From Plotosus lineatus (lineage: Eukaryota; Chordata; Actinopteri; Siluriformes; Plotosidae): a stretch of 64,000 nucleotides of DNA. The stretch's first letter is position 1; each line of letters begins with the position of its first letter. This document shows, piece by piece, positions 33,265-43,813 of this stretch. Position numbers and translations under genes: made by a program. The stretch is from positions 39,990,001 to 40,054,000 of the forward strand of contig CM045733.1 of NCBI GenBank assembly GCA_024760905.1, read 5' to 3'. Below the pieces are notes generated by a model, which worked only from the letters and a program-made list of their open reading frames with translations, was not told where the DNA came from and made no database searches.

Positions 33265-34123
33265 ATAGCCGTGGGGGGTGGGGGGACACAATCTGGCACA
33301 ATCCAGTGTTCATCCTCACGCCAGTCCCAAGCCCAGATAAATGCAAAGGTTTGTGTCAGGAAGGGCATCTGACGTAAAATATGTGCCCAAATTTGCGATG
33401 CGAGTCATAAAAACGAATTTCATACCGGATCGGTCGAGGTCCGGGTTAACAATGACTGCCATCAGTGCTGTTATTTAGCAGGGTGTTGGTGGAAACTACG
33501 CTACTGTTGGTCGAAGAAGGAGAGGCGGGAGGTGTGTCCGCAGACAGAGAGAGAAAAGGAAAGGCATAAGTCTAGGACTGAGAGTAGGAACTTTGAATGT
33601 TGGAACTATGACAGGAAAAGGTAGAGAGCTGGCTGACATGATGCAGAGGAGGAAGGTTGGCATACAGTGTGTTCAAGAGACCGGGAGGAAAGGTAGCAAG
33701 GCTAGGAGCTTAAGAGCAGGGTTTAAGCTGTTTTTTCATAGTGTGGATGGGAAGAGAAATGGAGCAGGAGTCATCTTGAAACGAGGAAGTGATGGGCAGG
33801 TTTGGTATCAAGGACAGGAACACAGAAGGACAGATGTAAATGGCTGTGGCGAATACTTTCTTCCAGAAGAGACAGGAGCATAGGGTAACTTATAAAAGCA
33901 GAGGTAAGAGTACATAGGTAGACTACATCTTGTGTAGGCGATGTAATTTGAAGGAAGTCAGTGACTGCAAAGTAGTAGTGGGTGAGAGTGTTACCAAACA
34001 GCATAGGATGATGGTGTGCAGGATGACATTGACGCAGAGGAAGGTGAAGAAGACAAGCGCAGAGCAGAAGGCAAAGTGGTGGAAGCTGAAAAAGAAAGTG
34101 TCTTCAAGGAGGAGTTGAAACAG
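33265..34123 (+). mobile_element. RTE-clade LINE copy e, 5' part with internal deletion
   Basis: The 5' end TAGCCGTGGGGGGTGG, the untranslated region and the start of the ORF (NVGTMTGKGRELADMMQRR) are present to about 33,778. There ATCTTGAA is joined to ACGAGGAAGTGATGGG, deleting roughly 250 bp of endonuclease. Sequence continues through the linker (VVVGESVTKQHRMMVCRM) to GTTGAAACAG at 34,123, where a different retroelement sequence starts. Confidence 0.88.
33593..34123 (+). pseudogene. RTE endonuclease pseudogene fragment (copy e)
   Basis: 33,593-33,778 encodes the first endonuclease block, with VQETGRKGSKA where the family has VQETRWKGSKA. The D-x-N block is lost in the deletion. 33,930-34,118 encodes CRRCNLKEVSDCKVVVGESV and KWWKLKKK in another frame. 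No RT follows. Confidence 0.85.
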
Positions 34124-34627
34124 TTCTGGTTCCAATTCACTAACAGTGGAGCTCCCCAGCTGGGAGTCCCGCTTCTAAAAAGTTTTTCCCAATAGAAAAA
34201 TTGCAAACCTTAACTGAAAATTTAGCAGCATGAGTGTTGAAGTTTCCAGGATCATGGGCAGAACGTTTCTGGTGGACAAATCTACGTCAACAGCACGAAC
34301 GATGGTCATTTAACAGTGAATGGTCAAGAGGGCGACGTCGCGGAGTTCTCAGAGTCAAATTGTTTCTTTGTTTTTTTAAATGTTGTTTTTGTTCGTTTGT
34401 TTTTTTTTTGCTTGTTTTTTTTCTTTGCACTATGCTCGTCTATGACCGTGCGACCCTACTACAGCTATGAGAGCACAATCCCTTCGGACATTTAGAACTG
34501 AGCACGCTCATCTCCTATCATGAGCTAATATGCTACCGCAGTTCACTGCTAACCGCACCCCAGATAACAATAAACCCAGGTGAAGACAGGGATGGCGAGG
34601 AGGGGCTGAACGATGACTCCAGCAATG
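34124..34627 (+). mobile_element. 5' piece of another LINE inside RTE copy e (tentative)
   Basis: 504 bp unrelated to RTE. Near 34,437 a frame reads YDRATLLQL, then a stop, then EHNPFGHLELSTLISYHE and CYRSSLLTAP. I associate the YDR-x-TLL beginning with the start of ORF2 in some fish LINEs. The upstream part is T-rich with TTTTTTTTTGCTTG. The family is not certain and the boundary on each side is inferred from where RTE similarity stops. Confidence 0.4.
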
Positions 34628-34865
34628 GGTTCAGAGGAGGGATAGTGAATGAATATATTGGTAGTAGAATACTGAGGTTGGAACTACCAGGCAGAAGGCC
34701 TAGAGGAAGAGGATGACCAAAGAGAAGATTTTTGGATGTGGTGAAGGAGGATATGAAGGTAGTTGATGTAAGAGAAGAAAATGCCAAGGATAGGGTGAGA
34801 TGAAGGGAGATGATTCACTGTGGCAACCCCAGAAGGGAACAGCCGAAAGAAAAAGAAGAAGAAGT
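34628..34865 (+). mobile_element. RTE 3' end, copy e
   Basis: TCAGAGGAGGGATAGTGA through GAAGGGAACAGCCGAAAG and an (AAG)n tail. It encodes the GRRPRGR..PKRRF..DVVKEDM region with an insertion of GAGGAT that adds two codons. Confidence 0.9.
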
Positions 34866-35222
34866 TGCTTTACAAAACTGCCATTTTAACATTTTCCTTA
34901 ATGAAAGTCTTTTCAATTATAATTTTACTTTTAGTCTTAATTTTCATTTATGAAATCAGAATTAGATTTTAGTGTTTTTGGTAGAAATAATATTTCTACA
35001 TGTCAAATAATTTACTAGCAGTTGTAGTAGAGGACGAGAACCCAACAGACCCAACAGTCATGACATGCATGCTACACATTCTATGTAATTGAATCACTAA
35101 TCGAAAGGGGCATGTTTAAAATAAGTGTAGTGTGATGTTCAGTTAGTGAGGTCATTCTTTATTTGAAAAACAGGTGCCAATTTTTACCCTTATCTTAAGG
35201 AAGTAAGGCAGCAAATGTTTCA
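34866..35222. other. AT-rich DNA without a recognised gene
   Basis: No open frame, repeat or element end was identified between the RTE tail and Tigger-like copy B. Confidence 0.5.
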
Positions 35223-35224
35223 TA

Positions 35225-36654
35225 GACGCTCCCCAACTTATGTTTTAGTTAGGTTCCGGACGGCAGAACGTAAGGTGAAAAAAACGTAAGTTGTTACTGT
35301 ATGGTCCAGTGACGTATGACGTTCATACTGTACTATACATCCATAAATACCATTACCGTATCTCAGAAAGCACCCCTAAATCAAATATTATAAACATAAC
35401 ATTGTAAAATAATATCAATTATATTAAATAATATCAACATTAATTTCAAATAAATTAAATTAAAACAAAATCATTTCAAATAGATACATTTTAGTCAAAT
35501 TCACCCATCAAATATCAAATACAGTATCAAATATAACCTTTAACATTCTCTATGATGAGATCTTTCTGCTTGTAAATGGTTCTAATGGTCGACAGAGCCA
35601 TTTGGAAGAAACGTGCAACATTCACGTTTTTCACCAGCATCAATTGTTCTTGATAATAGCCATCTTCGCTTCTAAAGAGATGGCGTCCCGCTTTTTCTGA
35701 TTACCACTATCACTAGTACATGGGAGACCTTACCGGCAAAGTCAGATTTCTTTATGAAACTTGACAAAGGTTCTGATACGTTCGGAGTCTGTTTGTCGAT
35801 TTTCACCTCAAATTTCACAATCTTTTCTAGCCATTCCCACTTAAACTTATTCTTAACATCCTTACCTATTTCTGACGCACATGATTCCTCTTCATTCATT
35901 AAAGTTCACACCAATTTTAAACACAACACGCTGCAAATTTGCATTGAGCAGAGTCACTTTACATGAAGCTCAGCTGAGTCACTTTACATTAAGCTTAAAA
36001 CAGCCAATGAACACTTACAATATGTTAGGCGTGCCACCAAAAGTACTTCACTTGCTTGTGCTTGAGACAAAGCATGGGTTATCCGGACTTCCGGTCTTTC
36101 AAGTGAGCAAGGGTGCCGTTGAAAACTTGTTTAGTACTCAGCCTGCACTGATGTGAATCACCAGCAGAGCGGAGAGTTCTCTTTCTTTTCTGGATTGGGG
36201 TTTTCATTCATTTTACAACTCTCTTTGCTTAAATATGCATGGTAGATTGCGCCAATCTGAGCAGATAGTTAATTCAGTCTTGGGAAAACTGGAAATTCCG
36301 GCATATGCCGGAAAACTTGGACCCATGCTAGTAGGCTTATGCTTCTGACCAACCATATTTGCTTAGGGTTACAAAAGTCCGCAAAACAGTGTAAACACAA
36401 AGATCACAGAGATGACATCTTAACACAAGGGCAACATGCAGTGAACTGGGAAGAATTAGGGGCACGTTCAGTCTGTCATTTGTAAACAATGGACGCAGCG
36501 TCATTGTGTCATTACATCAGTGTACTACGTAGGCATGTTTTGTACTCCAGAGAGCACGCTAAACTTAAAATTTGACTTTTTTTTTTTTTTTGGAAAAAAA
36601 AAACGTAAAATTTTAAAAACGTAAAACAAATGAAGGTAAGTCGGGGAGCGTCTG
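35225..36654 (-). mobile_element. Tigger-like element, copy B, 1430 bp (longest in window)
   Basis: Left GACGCTCCCCAACTTATG and right complement CAGACGCTCCCCGACTTACC form the terminal repeats, with TA at 35,223-35,224 and 36,655-36,656; the first two bases (CA) of the left end are missing. Copy A and copy C align inside it. The left 700 bp are AT-rich. 35,945-36,540 is the segment common to all three copies. No full transposase frame is present. Confidence 0.85.
35672..35899 (-). pseudogene. Short ORF in Tigger-like copy B, possible zinc-finger N-terminus
   Basis: 75 codons on the minus strand: NKFKWEWLEKIVKFEVKID, then LSSFIKKSDFAGKVSHVL. The W-x-W-L block with a lysine-rich lead and GKV before an expected C-x2-C recalls the start of BED/C2H2-type proteins that accompany fish transposons. 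The cysteines themselves are not visible because the frame decays after HVL. The call is tentative. Confidence 0.3.
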
Positions 36655-36704
36655 TACATGCTGATTATAGAACAGTTCTCTCTGAAATTCTGAGGAAAAT
36701 GGGT

Positions 36705-37345
36705 TGTTCCAGACATTGTTCAGAATTGACATTGAACCAAGAGTCTGCTCAGATAAAATGATCTCAAATGTTTTAAAACAGAAATCAAAACCTGAAAGAC
36801 GTGGAAAAAAGAAAAAAAAGACATTTGAATGGATGGAAGAAAAGTCAAAACAGCAAGGACTCAGCCAACAATCAGCTCCAGGAAGATCAAAGAAGATCTA
36901 TAGTTACCTGTGAGTACTGTTACAATTAGAAGACGCCTATGTGAAGCCGAGCTATTGGAAAGAAGCCCCTGCAAAGTCCCACTGTTGAAGAAAAGACATG
37001 CTGCAGAGGTTACAAATAAGCCAAAGAGCACATTGACTGGCCGAAAGAGAAATGCTGCAACATTTTGTGAACTCATCAAAGTAAAATTGATATTTTTGTG
37101 TCTATTTTTGGGGGAAAGTTTGTTCGACGACCCCCAAACATGGAATTCAAGCCCCAGTACACTGTGAAAAAAACTGAAGCCTGCTGACGCAAGCATAATG
37201 ATATGGGGATGTTTCTCATACTATGGTGTCCGGTCTGTTTATCACATCCCAGGGATCATGGATCAGTTTAAATAGATCAGAACACTTGAAGAGGTCGTGC
37301 TGCCTTATGCTGACAAAGAAATGACCTTGAAATGGGTACAGTTGA
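36705..37345 (+). pseudogene. Tc1/mariner-family transposase pseudogene
   Basis: Segments in several frames line up with a Tc1-type transposase. VTIRRRLCEAELLERSPCK and PLLKKRHAA (36,910-37,010) correspond to the second helix-turn-helix and linker. PQTWNSSPSTL corresponds to the block before the catalytic core. SIMIWGCFSYYGV (near 37,195) and IPGIMDQFK are the block leading to the second Asp, and RTLEEVVLPYADKEMT is close to the end. Upstream, QSAPGRSKK recalls the GRPRK motif between the two DNA-binding domains. The DDE residues are not all recoverable, and stops and frameshifts are frequent. It starts about 50 bp after Tigger-like copy B. Terminal repeats were not found. Confidence 0.75.
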
Positions 37346-37662
37346 AATGACTGTACAGTATTATCCATATTACAAACAGCAGAATGTAGATATATAACAG
37401 TGGAGTCTAAATTTTACTTCTATTAAAATAGAATTCCTGCTACAGGATAAAGTAAATTCCAGTTGAGATATTGTATCCATTGGAGCAATAAAAAAAGCAG
37501 TTTGACCCTAAAGGCCAAGTAAAAAAATCCTCAAATACAGGTGTGAGATGTTGGCAATTACAACTGTTGTCCTGCTGTGTAAAGCAGTCTGCCACTTGCT
37601 GTATTTTTATGTACTGTATCGAATACATACTGTATTAAATTGTTATACTCTATTTGCCCAAC
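37346..37662. other. AT-rich DNA, no gene recognised
   Basis: It may include the decayed 3' part of the Tc1 element, but no terminus is visible. Confidence 0.5.
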
Positions 37663-37663
37663 A

Positions 37664-37836
37664 GGACCACGGTGGCCTGGTGGGGTGGTGCTAAATCATT
37701 GATTCAAAGGTCCTTTTGCCCTGTATTGGGCTGGTAAGCTGCCCAAAGTGCCCTCATCCAGAGTTTGCTGAGATGGGCACCAACCTCTCCGCAACCCTAA
37801 TTAGGATTAACTGGTTCGGAAAATGAATAAATCAAG
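37664..37836 (+). mobile_element. tRNA-derived SINE with internal deletion
   Basis: The head GGACCACGGTGGCCTGG..GATTCAAAGGTCC is joined directly to CTTTTGCCCTGTATTGGGCT. About 150 bp of body are missing. Tail GGTTCGGAAAATGAATAAATC. Confidence 0.8.
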
Positions 37837-38199
37837 TATTACTGTTTACTGTTCAGGTATGGGAATGGATAGGGAGAGGATGTGCAAACTACTGTGCATA
37901 GTGAAATCTACTAAAATCCCTTGATTAGAAACTCTCTGTGTTCAGGATAGGGGGATTTAATTTACTTTTGGTCAGTAAATTTATATTCTCCAGGACTCAC
38001 AGGTGGAAAAAAGCCATCAATACCTGGACATCTAATGGTATCAGGTTGGAGTGTCAGGTATTGGCCCACACTAATGACTTTAGATGTTGCACAGCTCCAT
38101 GAGAAAATAGGTCTTGCTCAGACAGTCACTGCAGATAAACCTGTGTACTCTTCAAAGATGAATTCTTTCCTAAGTGCATGAGCAGTAATTTATTCTAAA
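37837..38199. other. Non-repetitive DNA, no gene recognised
   Basis: No coding or element signature. Confidence 0.5.
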
Positions 38200-38498
38200 T
38201 TATTCATTAAACTGCCAAAGAACTTAATCCTATTAGGGTAGTGCAAGGCTAGTGCTTATCTCAGCCAACACTGGCAGGGTACAACATGAACAGCCATTGC
38301 AGGATCATCGTATGACCAGAATAATCGCAACTTTTCACACTGACTCTTAGACTTAGGGCCAATTTGGAACAGCCAATTATGCATGTCTTTGGACAGTGGG
38401 AGGAAACCAGAGTACCTGGAGAGAACCCACACAAGCACAGGGAAGAACTTGCTGAGCCCAGGACTTCGATTCACTACACTACACTACTCTGACACCCA
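38200..38498 (-). mobile_element. tRNA-derived SINE, minus orientation
   Basis: Tail side TATTCATTAAACTGCC, core GGGCCAATTTGGAACAGCCA and GACAGTGGGAGGAAACCAGA, head side GGACTTCGATTCAC. Same family as 8584-8880. Confidence 0.8.
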
Positions 38499-38974
38499 TA
38501 ATTTATTCTACTAAGAGGTAATACGCCATTGTGCCAATCTTGAAAGAATTGGTTTATGATAACCCTGTAAATAGTGTTATCAATTATTAAATAAGCCATA
38601 ACTTCCAATAAATATTTTAAAAGTTTAAAATGGTAAAACAATATTTCAGGGTCTGACATCAAATAAATCAGAAGAATAAAAGGAAATAAAAAAAGAAGGT
38701 AAATAAATGCAATTTCACAACATCACTTTGGAAATATGTGTAGAGTGCCCTTTCATGCTCATAGAAGCAGTTTTTGTGTAAGATTGATTAAAATTGGTGA
38801 ATACCAGAAAAGTGTGTTAGAGGTAAAACCCCTGTGACGAAGTAGCCAGCGTATGCTGATATATGAGAAATTTGGTGGAGCTGGATGAGAAATATGCTGG
38901 CATGTGTGGCGTAAGCTATGGGTAAGGTTGTGTAAGTTGGTGAGGTCATGGGGAATTTTTGTGCATATTTAGTG

Positions 38975-39155
38975 CAGAGCTCAGCAACCCATAGCTATGA
39001 TGCCACATGCGACTCTTTCAGCTCTCTGCTGCGGCTCTCGTGGCTTATATTGCCCTAGACGAGGTGAGTCCTTTTGACTTTGGTAAGTTAACAGTGGAAA
39101 TTACAAATAAAATAGTTTCTGAAGAAAAAGGAACGTTGAATATGTTTTTCAGATT
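38975..39155 (+). mobile_element. hAT-type terminal fragment
   Basis: CAGAGCTCAGCAACCCATAG, GCCACATGCGACTCTTTCAG and CTGCTGCGGCTCTCGTGG match the GGCTCTTT-rich end of fish hAT elements. A Tigger-like copy starts at 39,160. No transposase is visible. Confidence 0.55.
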
Positions 39156-39159
39156 TATA

Positions 39160-39994
39160 GACGCTCCCCGAGTGACGTTCATCCGTTTTACATTTTTTCT
39201 ATTTTATGGTTTTTTTTCAAAAAAAAAAAAAAAGTCAAATTTTGAGTTTAGACGTACCTATGTAGTACGCTGACGTAATGACGCAATGACGTGGTGGCAC
39301 TGCGTCCATTGTTTACAAACGACAAACTGGACGTGTCACGCCTTCTTCCTAGCGTGTTACCCTTGTGTTAAGACGTCGTCTCTGTGATCTTTCTGTTTAC
39401 ACTGTTTTGCGAACTTTTGTAACCCTAAGCAATTATGGTTGGCCAGAAGCGTAAGCCTAAGAGCATGGAACCAAGTCTCATACACAGAGCTGAATTAACT
39501 ATCTGCTCAGATCGGCGCAATCTACCATGCATACTCAGTTAAGCAAACAGTGTTGTAAAATGAATGAAAACCCGAATCCAGAAAATGGTAATTCACATCA
39601 GTGCAGGCTGAGTACTAAACAAGTTCAATGGCGCCTTTGCTCACTTAAAAGACCAGAAGTCCGTATAACCTGCACTTTGTCTCAAGCACAGCAAGTTCAC
39701 TACTTTCGGTTTTGAGCATATTGTAAACGTTGATTGGCTGTTTTAAGCTTCATGTAAAGAGATTTGGATCAGCTTCATGTAATGTGACTCGGCTCAGCTT
39801 CATGTAAAGTGACCATCCATCGGAACCATTTACAAGCAAAAAGATAGCATCATAGAGCATGTTAAAGGTTATATTTCATATTGTGTTTGAGATTTGATTA
39901 GTGAATTTGATTAAAATGTATCTATTTGAAATTATTTTGCTTTAATTTAATTTATGTGAAATCAATGTTGATATTATTTGATATATTTGATAAT
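39160..39994 (+). mobile_element. Tigger-like element, copy C, left part
   Basis: TA at 39,158-39,159 precedes GACGCTCCCCGAGTGACG. The body is the reverse complement of copies A and B and includes ATGGTTGGCCAGAAGCGTAA (MVGQKRKP), a possible start of the element's protein; the frame stops soon after. The copy breaks at 39,994 where an RTE 5' end begins, and resumes at 43,751. Confidence 0.85.
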
Positions 39995-40278
39995 GCAGCC
40001 GTGGGGGGGGGGGTTCCCAAACAAGTGCCCGCCCTCATGCCGGTCCCAAGCCCGGATAAATGCAGAGGGTTGCGACAGGAAGGGCATCCAACGTAAAACT
40101 TTTGCCAGAATACAAAATGCAAACCGTAAAGACAAATCTCATACCGGATCGGTCGAGGCCCGGGCTAACAATGGCCGCCATCAGTGTAGAAGATGCAGAG
40201 AATAGAGTGAGATGGAGGCGGATTATTTGCTGTGGCGACCCCTGAAAGGAAAAGTCAAAAGGAAAAGAAAAAGAGGAG
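39995..40278 (+). mobile_element. RTE deletion derivative (copy f): 5'UTR fused to 3' end
   Basis: 39,995-40,187 is the RTE 5' untranslated region (GCAGCCGTGGG, CCGGTCCCAAGCCCGG, ATACCGGATCGGTCGAGG, GCCGCCATCAGTG). It joins directly to the last 90 or so bases of the RTE (AGAAGATGCAGAG, GGCGACCCCTGAAAGG, AAG-type tail). The entire ORF except the last few codons is missing. At 284 bp with both ends, it is built like a SINE-sized non-autonomous partner. Confidence 0.88.
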
Positions 40279-40757
40279 CTTGCTGTAAATCCGGTGGGCA
40301 AAATCTGAATGTTCATATACAAAATTCAGCTTAGAGTAAATCGCTATAATTAAAAAAGAAAAAATAATATTTAGCATTTAAATAATGTATACCATATTAC
40401 AGATTTTACATATCGGTATTTGCAGGTTTAATTAGTAATTTATAAATGTGTGTATTATGTTAATTCTGGTGGAAAGGTAAAACTCTCATTATAAATAATG
40501 CTTATAAGATGAACTAACATTTATTTATTAAGTGCAAATTATTCCAAAGGGTGACTAATGATAAAACAACAACAATAATAATAATAAAAAGATACATAAT
40601 ATTGGTGAAACCTCCCAAAATTCTTGGCAGGACACAAACATTGCATTTTGGACTCCATCACTGAAGGACTTCTAGGTAACAGGGTCTCATTGCTTTTCCT
40701 TCATTTTAAAAATGCATGGAGTAAAAATTATTGATAATTAGTTTTTAAAAATAGAAT
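40279..40757. other. Spacer between RTE copies f and g
   Basis: 479 bp of AT-rich DNA with an AAT run near 40,572. It has no match to the flanking Tigger-like copy, although the Tigger sequence resumes only after RTE copy g. Confidence 0.6.
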
Positions 40758-43750
40758 GCAGCCGTGGGGTGGGGGGTGGGGGGCACAAACCAGTGTCTCT
40801 CTCTCACACCGGTCCCAAGCCTGGATAAATGCAGAGGGTTGCATCAGGAAGGGCATCTGGCGTAAAACAAATGCCAAATAAAATATGCGAATCACAAGAA
40901 AGAATGTCATACCAGATCGGTCGAGGCGCAGGTTAACAACAACCGCCATCAGTGTTGTTAATTAACAGGGTGCTGGTGGAAATTGGACTACTGTTGGTCG
41001 AAGAAGGAGAGGCGGGAGGCGTGTCCATAGGCAGAGAGAGAAGAGGAAAAGCATGAGTTTAGGAGTAGGGACTCTGAATGTTGGAACTATGACAGGAAAA
41101 GGTAAAGAGCTGGCTGACATGATGCAGAGGAGGAAGGTGGACAGACTGTGTGTTCAGGAGACCAGGTGGAAAGGTAGCAAGGCTAGAAGCTTAGAAGCAG
41201 GGTTTAAGCTGTTTTTTCATGGTGTGGATGGGAAGAGAAATGGAGTAGGAATCATCTTAAAGAAGGGGATAATCAGGAATGTTCTAGAAGTGAAAAGTGT
41301 GTCAGACTCAAGTTAGAAATTGAAGGTGTGACGTTCAATGTTGTTAGTGCTTATGCCCCACAGGCAGGATGTGAGCGAGAAGAGAAGGAGCGAGTCTGGA
41401 GTGAGTTAGATGAAGTGATGCAGAGTACCCCCAGAGGTGAAAGAGTGGTCATTGAGGCAGACTTCAACGGACATGTTGGTGCAGGCAAGAGGGGACGAGG
41501 AAGTGATGGGCATTTTTGGTATCCAAAACAGGAACGCAGAAGGACAGATGTTGATAGATTTGCAAACAGAATGGAAATGGCTGTGGTGAATACTTTCTTC
41601 CAGAAGAGAGAGGAGCATAGGGTGACTTATAAAAGTGGAGGTAGGAGCACACAGGTAGACTACATCTTGTGTGGGCTATGTAATTTGAAGGAAGTCAGTG
41701 ACTGCAAAGTAGTAGTAGGTGAGAGTGTTGCCAAACAGCATAGGATGGTGGTGTGCAGGATGATGCTGATGGTAAGAAAGGTGAAGAAGGCAAAGGCAGA
41801 GCAGAAGACAAAGTGGTGGAAGCTGAAAAAGGAGGAGTGTCGTGTTGTCTTCAAGGAGGAGTTGAAACAGGTTTTTGGTGGTCAGGAAGTGCTTCCAGAT
41901 GACTGGACAACTACAGCTAATGTGATCAGGGAGACAGGCCGGAGAGTACTTGGCATGTCCTCTGGAAGGAGAGTAGATAAGCAGATTTGGTGGTGGAATG
42001 AGGAAGTGCATGAGTGTGCACAAAGGAAGAGGTTAGCTAAGAAGAAGTGGGACATTGAGAGGACCGAAGAGGGTCAACAGGAGTACAGGGAGACACAGTA
42101 TAAGGTGAAAGTAGCAGTGGCTAAGGCCACACAAAGGGCGTATGACTTGTATGCTAAGTTGGACAGTAAGCAGGGAGAAATTGATTTATACAGGTTGGCA
42201 CAGCAGAGAAATAGAGATGGGAAGGGCGTACAGCAAGTTAGAGTGATTAAGGACAGAGTGGAAAACGTATTGACTGATGACAGAATTGTGCTGGGAAGAT
42301 GGAAAGAGTACTTTGAAGAGCTGATGAATGAGGAAAATGTGAGATGAAAAAAGAGTAGAAGAGGTGGCTGTTGAGGACCAGGAAGTAGCAAAGATTAGTA
42401 AGGGTGAACTGAGGAGGGCATTGAAGAGGATGAAGAGTGGAAAGGCGGTTGGTGCTTGTGCCCATTTTTAAGACCAAGGGAGATGAGCAGAGTTGTGGCA
42501 GCTACAGAGGGATAAAGTTGATGAGCCATACGATGAAGTTATGGGAAAAAATAGTGGAAGCTAGTCTAAGGGCAGAGGTCAGCATTTGTGAACAACAGTT
42601 TGGTTTCATGCCAAGAAAGAGCACCACAGATGCAGTGTTTGCCTTGAGGATGTCAAGAGAAGTACAGAGAAGGTCAGACGGAGCTGCATTTTGCCTTTGT
42701 GGATATGGAGAAAGCATATGATAGGGTGTTGAGAGAGGAACTGTGGTATTGCATGAGGAAGTCTGGAGTGGCAGAGAAGTATGTTTGAGTGGTGCAGGAC
42801 ATGTATGAGAGATGTAAGACAGTGGTGAGGTGTGCTGTCGGTGTGACAGAAGAGTTCAAGGTGGAGGTGGGACTGCATCAAGGGTCAGCTCTGAGCCCCT
42901 TTTTGTTTGTTATGGTGATGGACAGGCTGACAGACGAGGTTAGACAAGATTCCCCATGGACTATGATGTTTGCAGATGACATTGTGATCTGCAGTGAGAG
43001 CAGAAAACAGGTGCAGGAAAATCTAGAGAGGTGGAGGTATGCCCTGGTAAGGAGAGGAATGAAGGTTCGCCTCAGTAAAACAGAATACATGTGTGTGAAC
43101 GGCAAGGGCCCAAGAGGAACGGTGAGGTTACAAGGGGCAGAGATAAGGAAGGTGGAGGATTTTAAGTACTTAGGCGCAACAATCCAGGGCAATGGAGAGT
43201 GTGGAAAAGAGGTGACGAAGCATGTGCAGGCAGGTTGGAATGGTTGGAGAAAAGTATCTGGTGTGATGTGCGATAGGAAGGTATTGGCAAGAATGAAAGG
43301 AGAAGTGTACAAGACGGTGATGAGGCGAGCAATGTTGTATGGTTTAGAAACAGTGGCCCTGGGGAAAAGACAGGAGGCTGAGCTGGAGGTAGCAGAGATG
43401 AAGATGTTGAGGTTATCTTTGGGAGTAACGAGGATGGATAGGATCAGGAATGAGTACATCAAAGGGACAGTACATGTTAGAGGTTTTGGAGACAAAGTCA
43501 GAGAGGCTAGATTGAGATGGTTTAGACATGTACAGAGGAGGGATAGTGAGTATATTGGTAGTAGGATGCTGAGGTTGGAACTACCAGGCAGAAGGTCTAG
43601 AGGAAGACCAAAGAGAAGATTTATGGATGTGGTGAAGGAGGACATGATGGTAGTTGGAGTAAGAGTAGAAGATACAGAGGATCAGGTGAGATGGAGGCGG
43701 ATGGTTTGCTGTGGCGACCCCTGAAGGGAAAAGCCGAAAGGAAAAGAAGA
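40758..43750 (+). mobile_element. RTE-clade LINE copy g, essentially full length (3.0 kb)
   Basis: It is the most complete RTE in the window. It has the 5' end GCAGCCGTGGGGTGGGG, the untranslated region to about 41,052, the whole coding region with small lesions, and the 3' end GGGAAAAGCCGAAAGG with AAAAGAAGA. The Tigger-like sequence resumes at the following base. Confidence 0.95.
41053..43724 (+). pseudogene. RTE endonuclease/reverse-transcriptase pseudogene (copy g)
   Basis: Domain order: APE-type endonuclease at 41,053-41,720 (GTLNVGTM, VQETRWKGSKA, EADFNGHVGAG, VDYILC); linker (KTKWWKLKKEEC, LPDDWTTTANVIRETG, WWWNEEVHECAQRKR); RT from about 42,370 (KRMKSGKAVGA, FKTKGDEQSCGSYRG, FGFMPRKSTTDAVFALRM, HQGSALSPFLF, FADD at 42,969-42,980); C-terminal region to RPKRRFMDVVKEDM and CCGDP. 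Lesions: a 13-bp loss near 41,307; a frameshift near 41,490 so that the block after NGHVGAG reads in the wrong frame; a loss of about 100 bp near 42,452 that removes the VEVWKCLGE block; a frameshift near 42,655; and TGA at 42,786-42,788. VIGADF is VIEADF here. It is close to intact length but dead. It is the best template in the window for recognising the other copies. Confidence 0.92.
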
Positions 43751-43813
43751 TTATTTGATTATTTTACAAGGTTATGTTTATAATGATTTAGGGGTGTTCT
43801 ATGAGATATGGTA
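43751..43813 (+). mobile_element. Tigger-like copy C, resumed segment
   Basis: ATTTTACAAGGTTATGTTTA and TTTAGGGGTGTTCTATGAGA match the complement of copy B (around 35,360-35,420), continuing from where copy C broke at 39,994. It ends where a second LINE begins. Confidence 0.8.
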
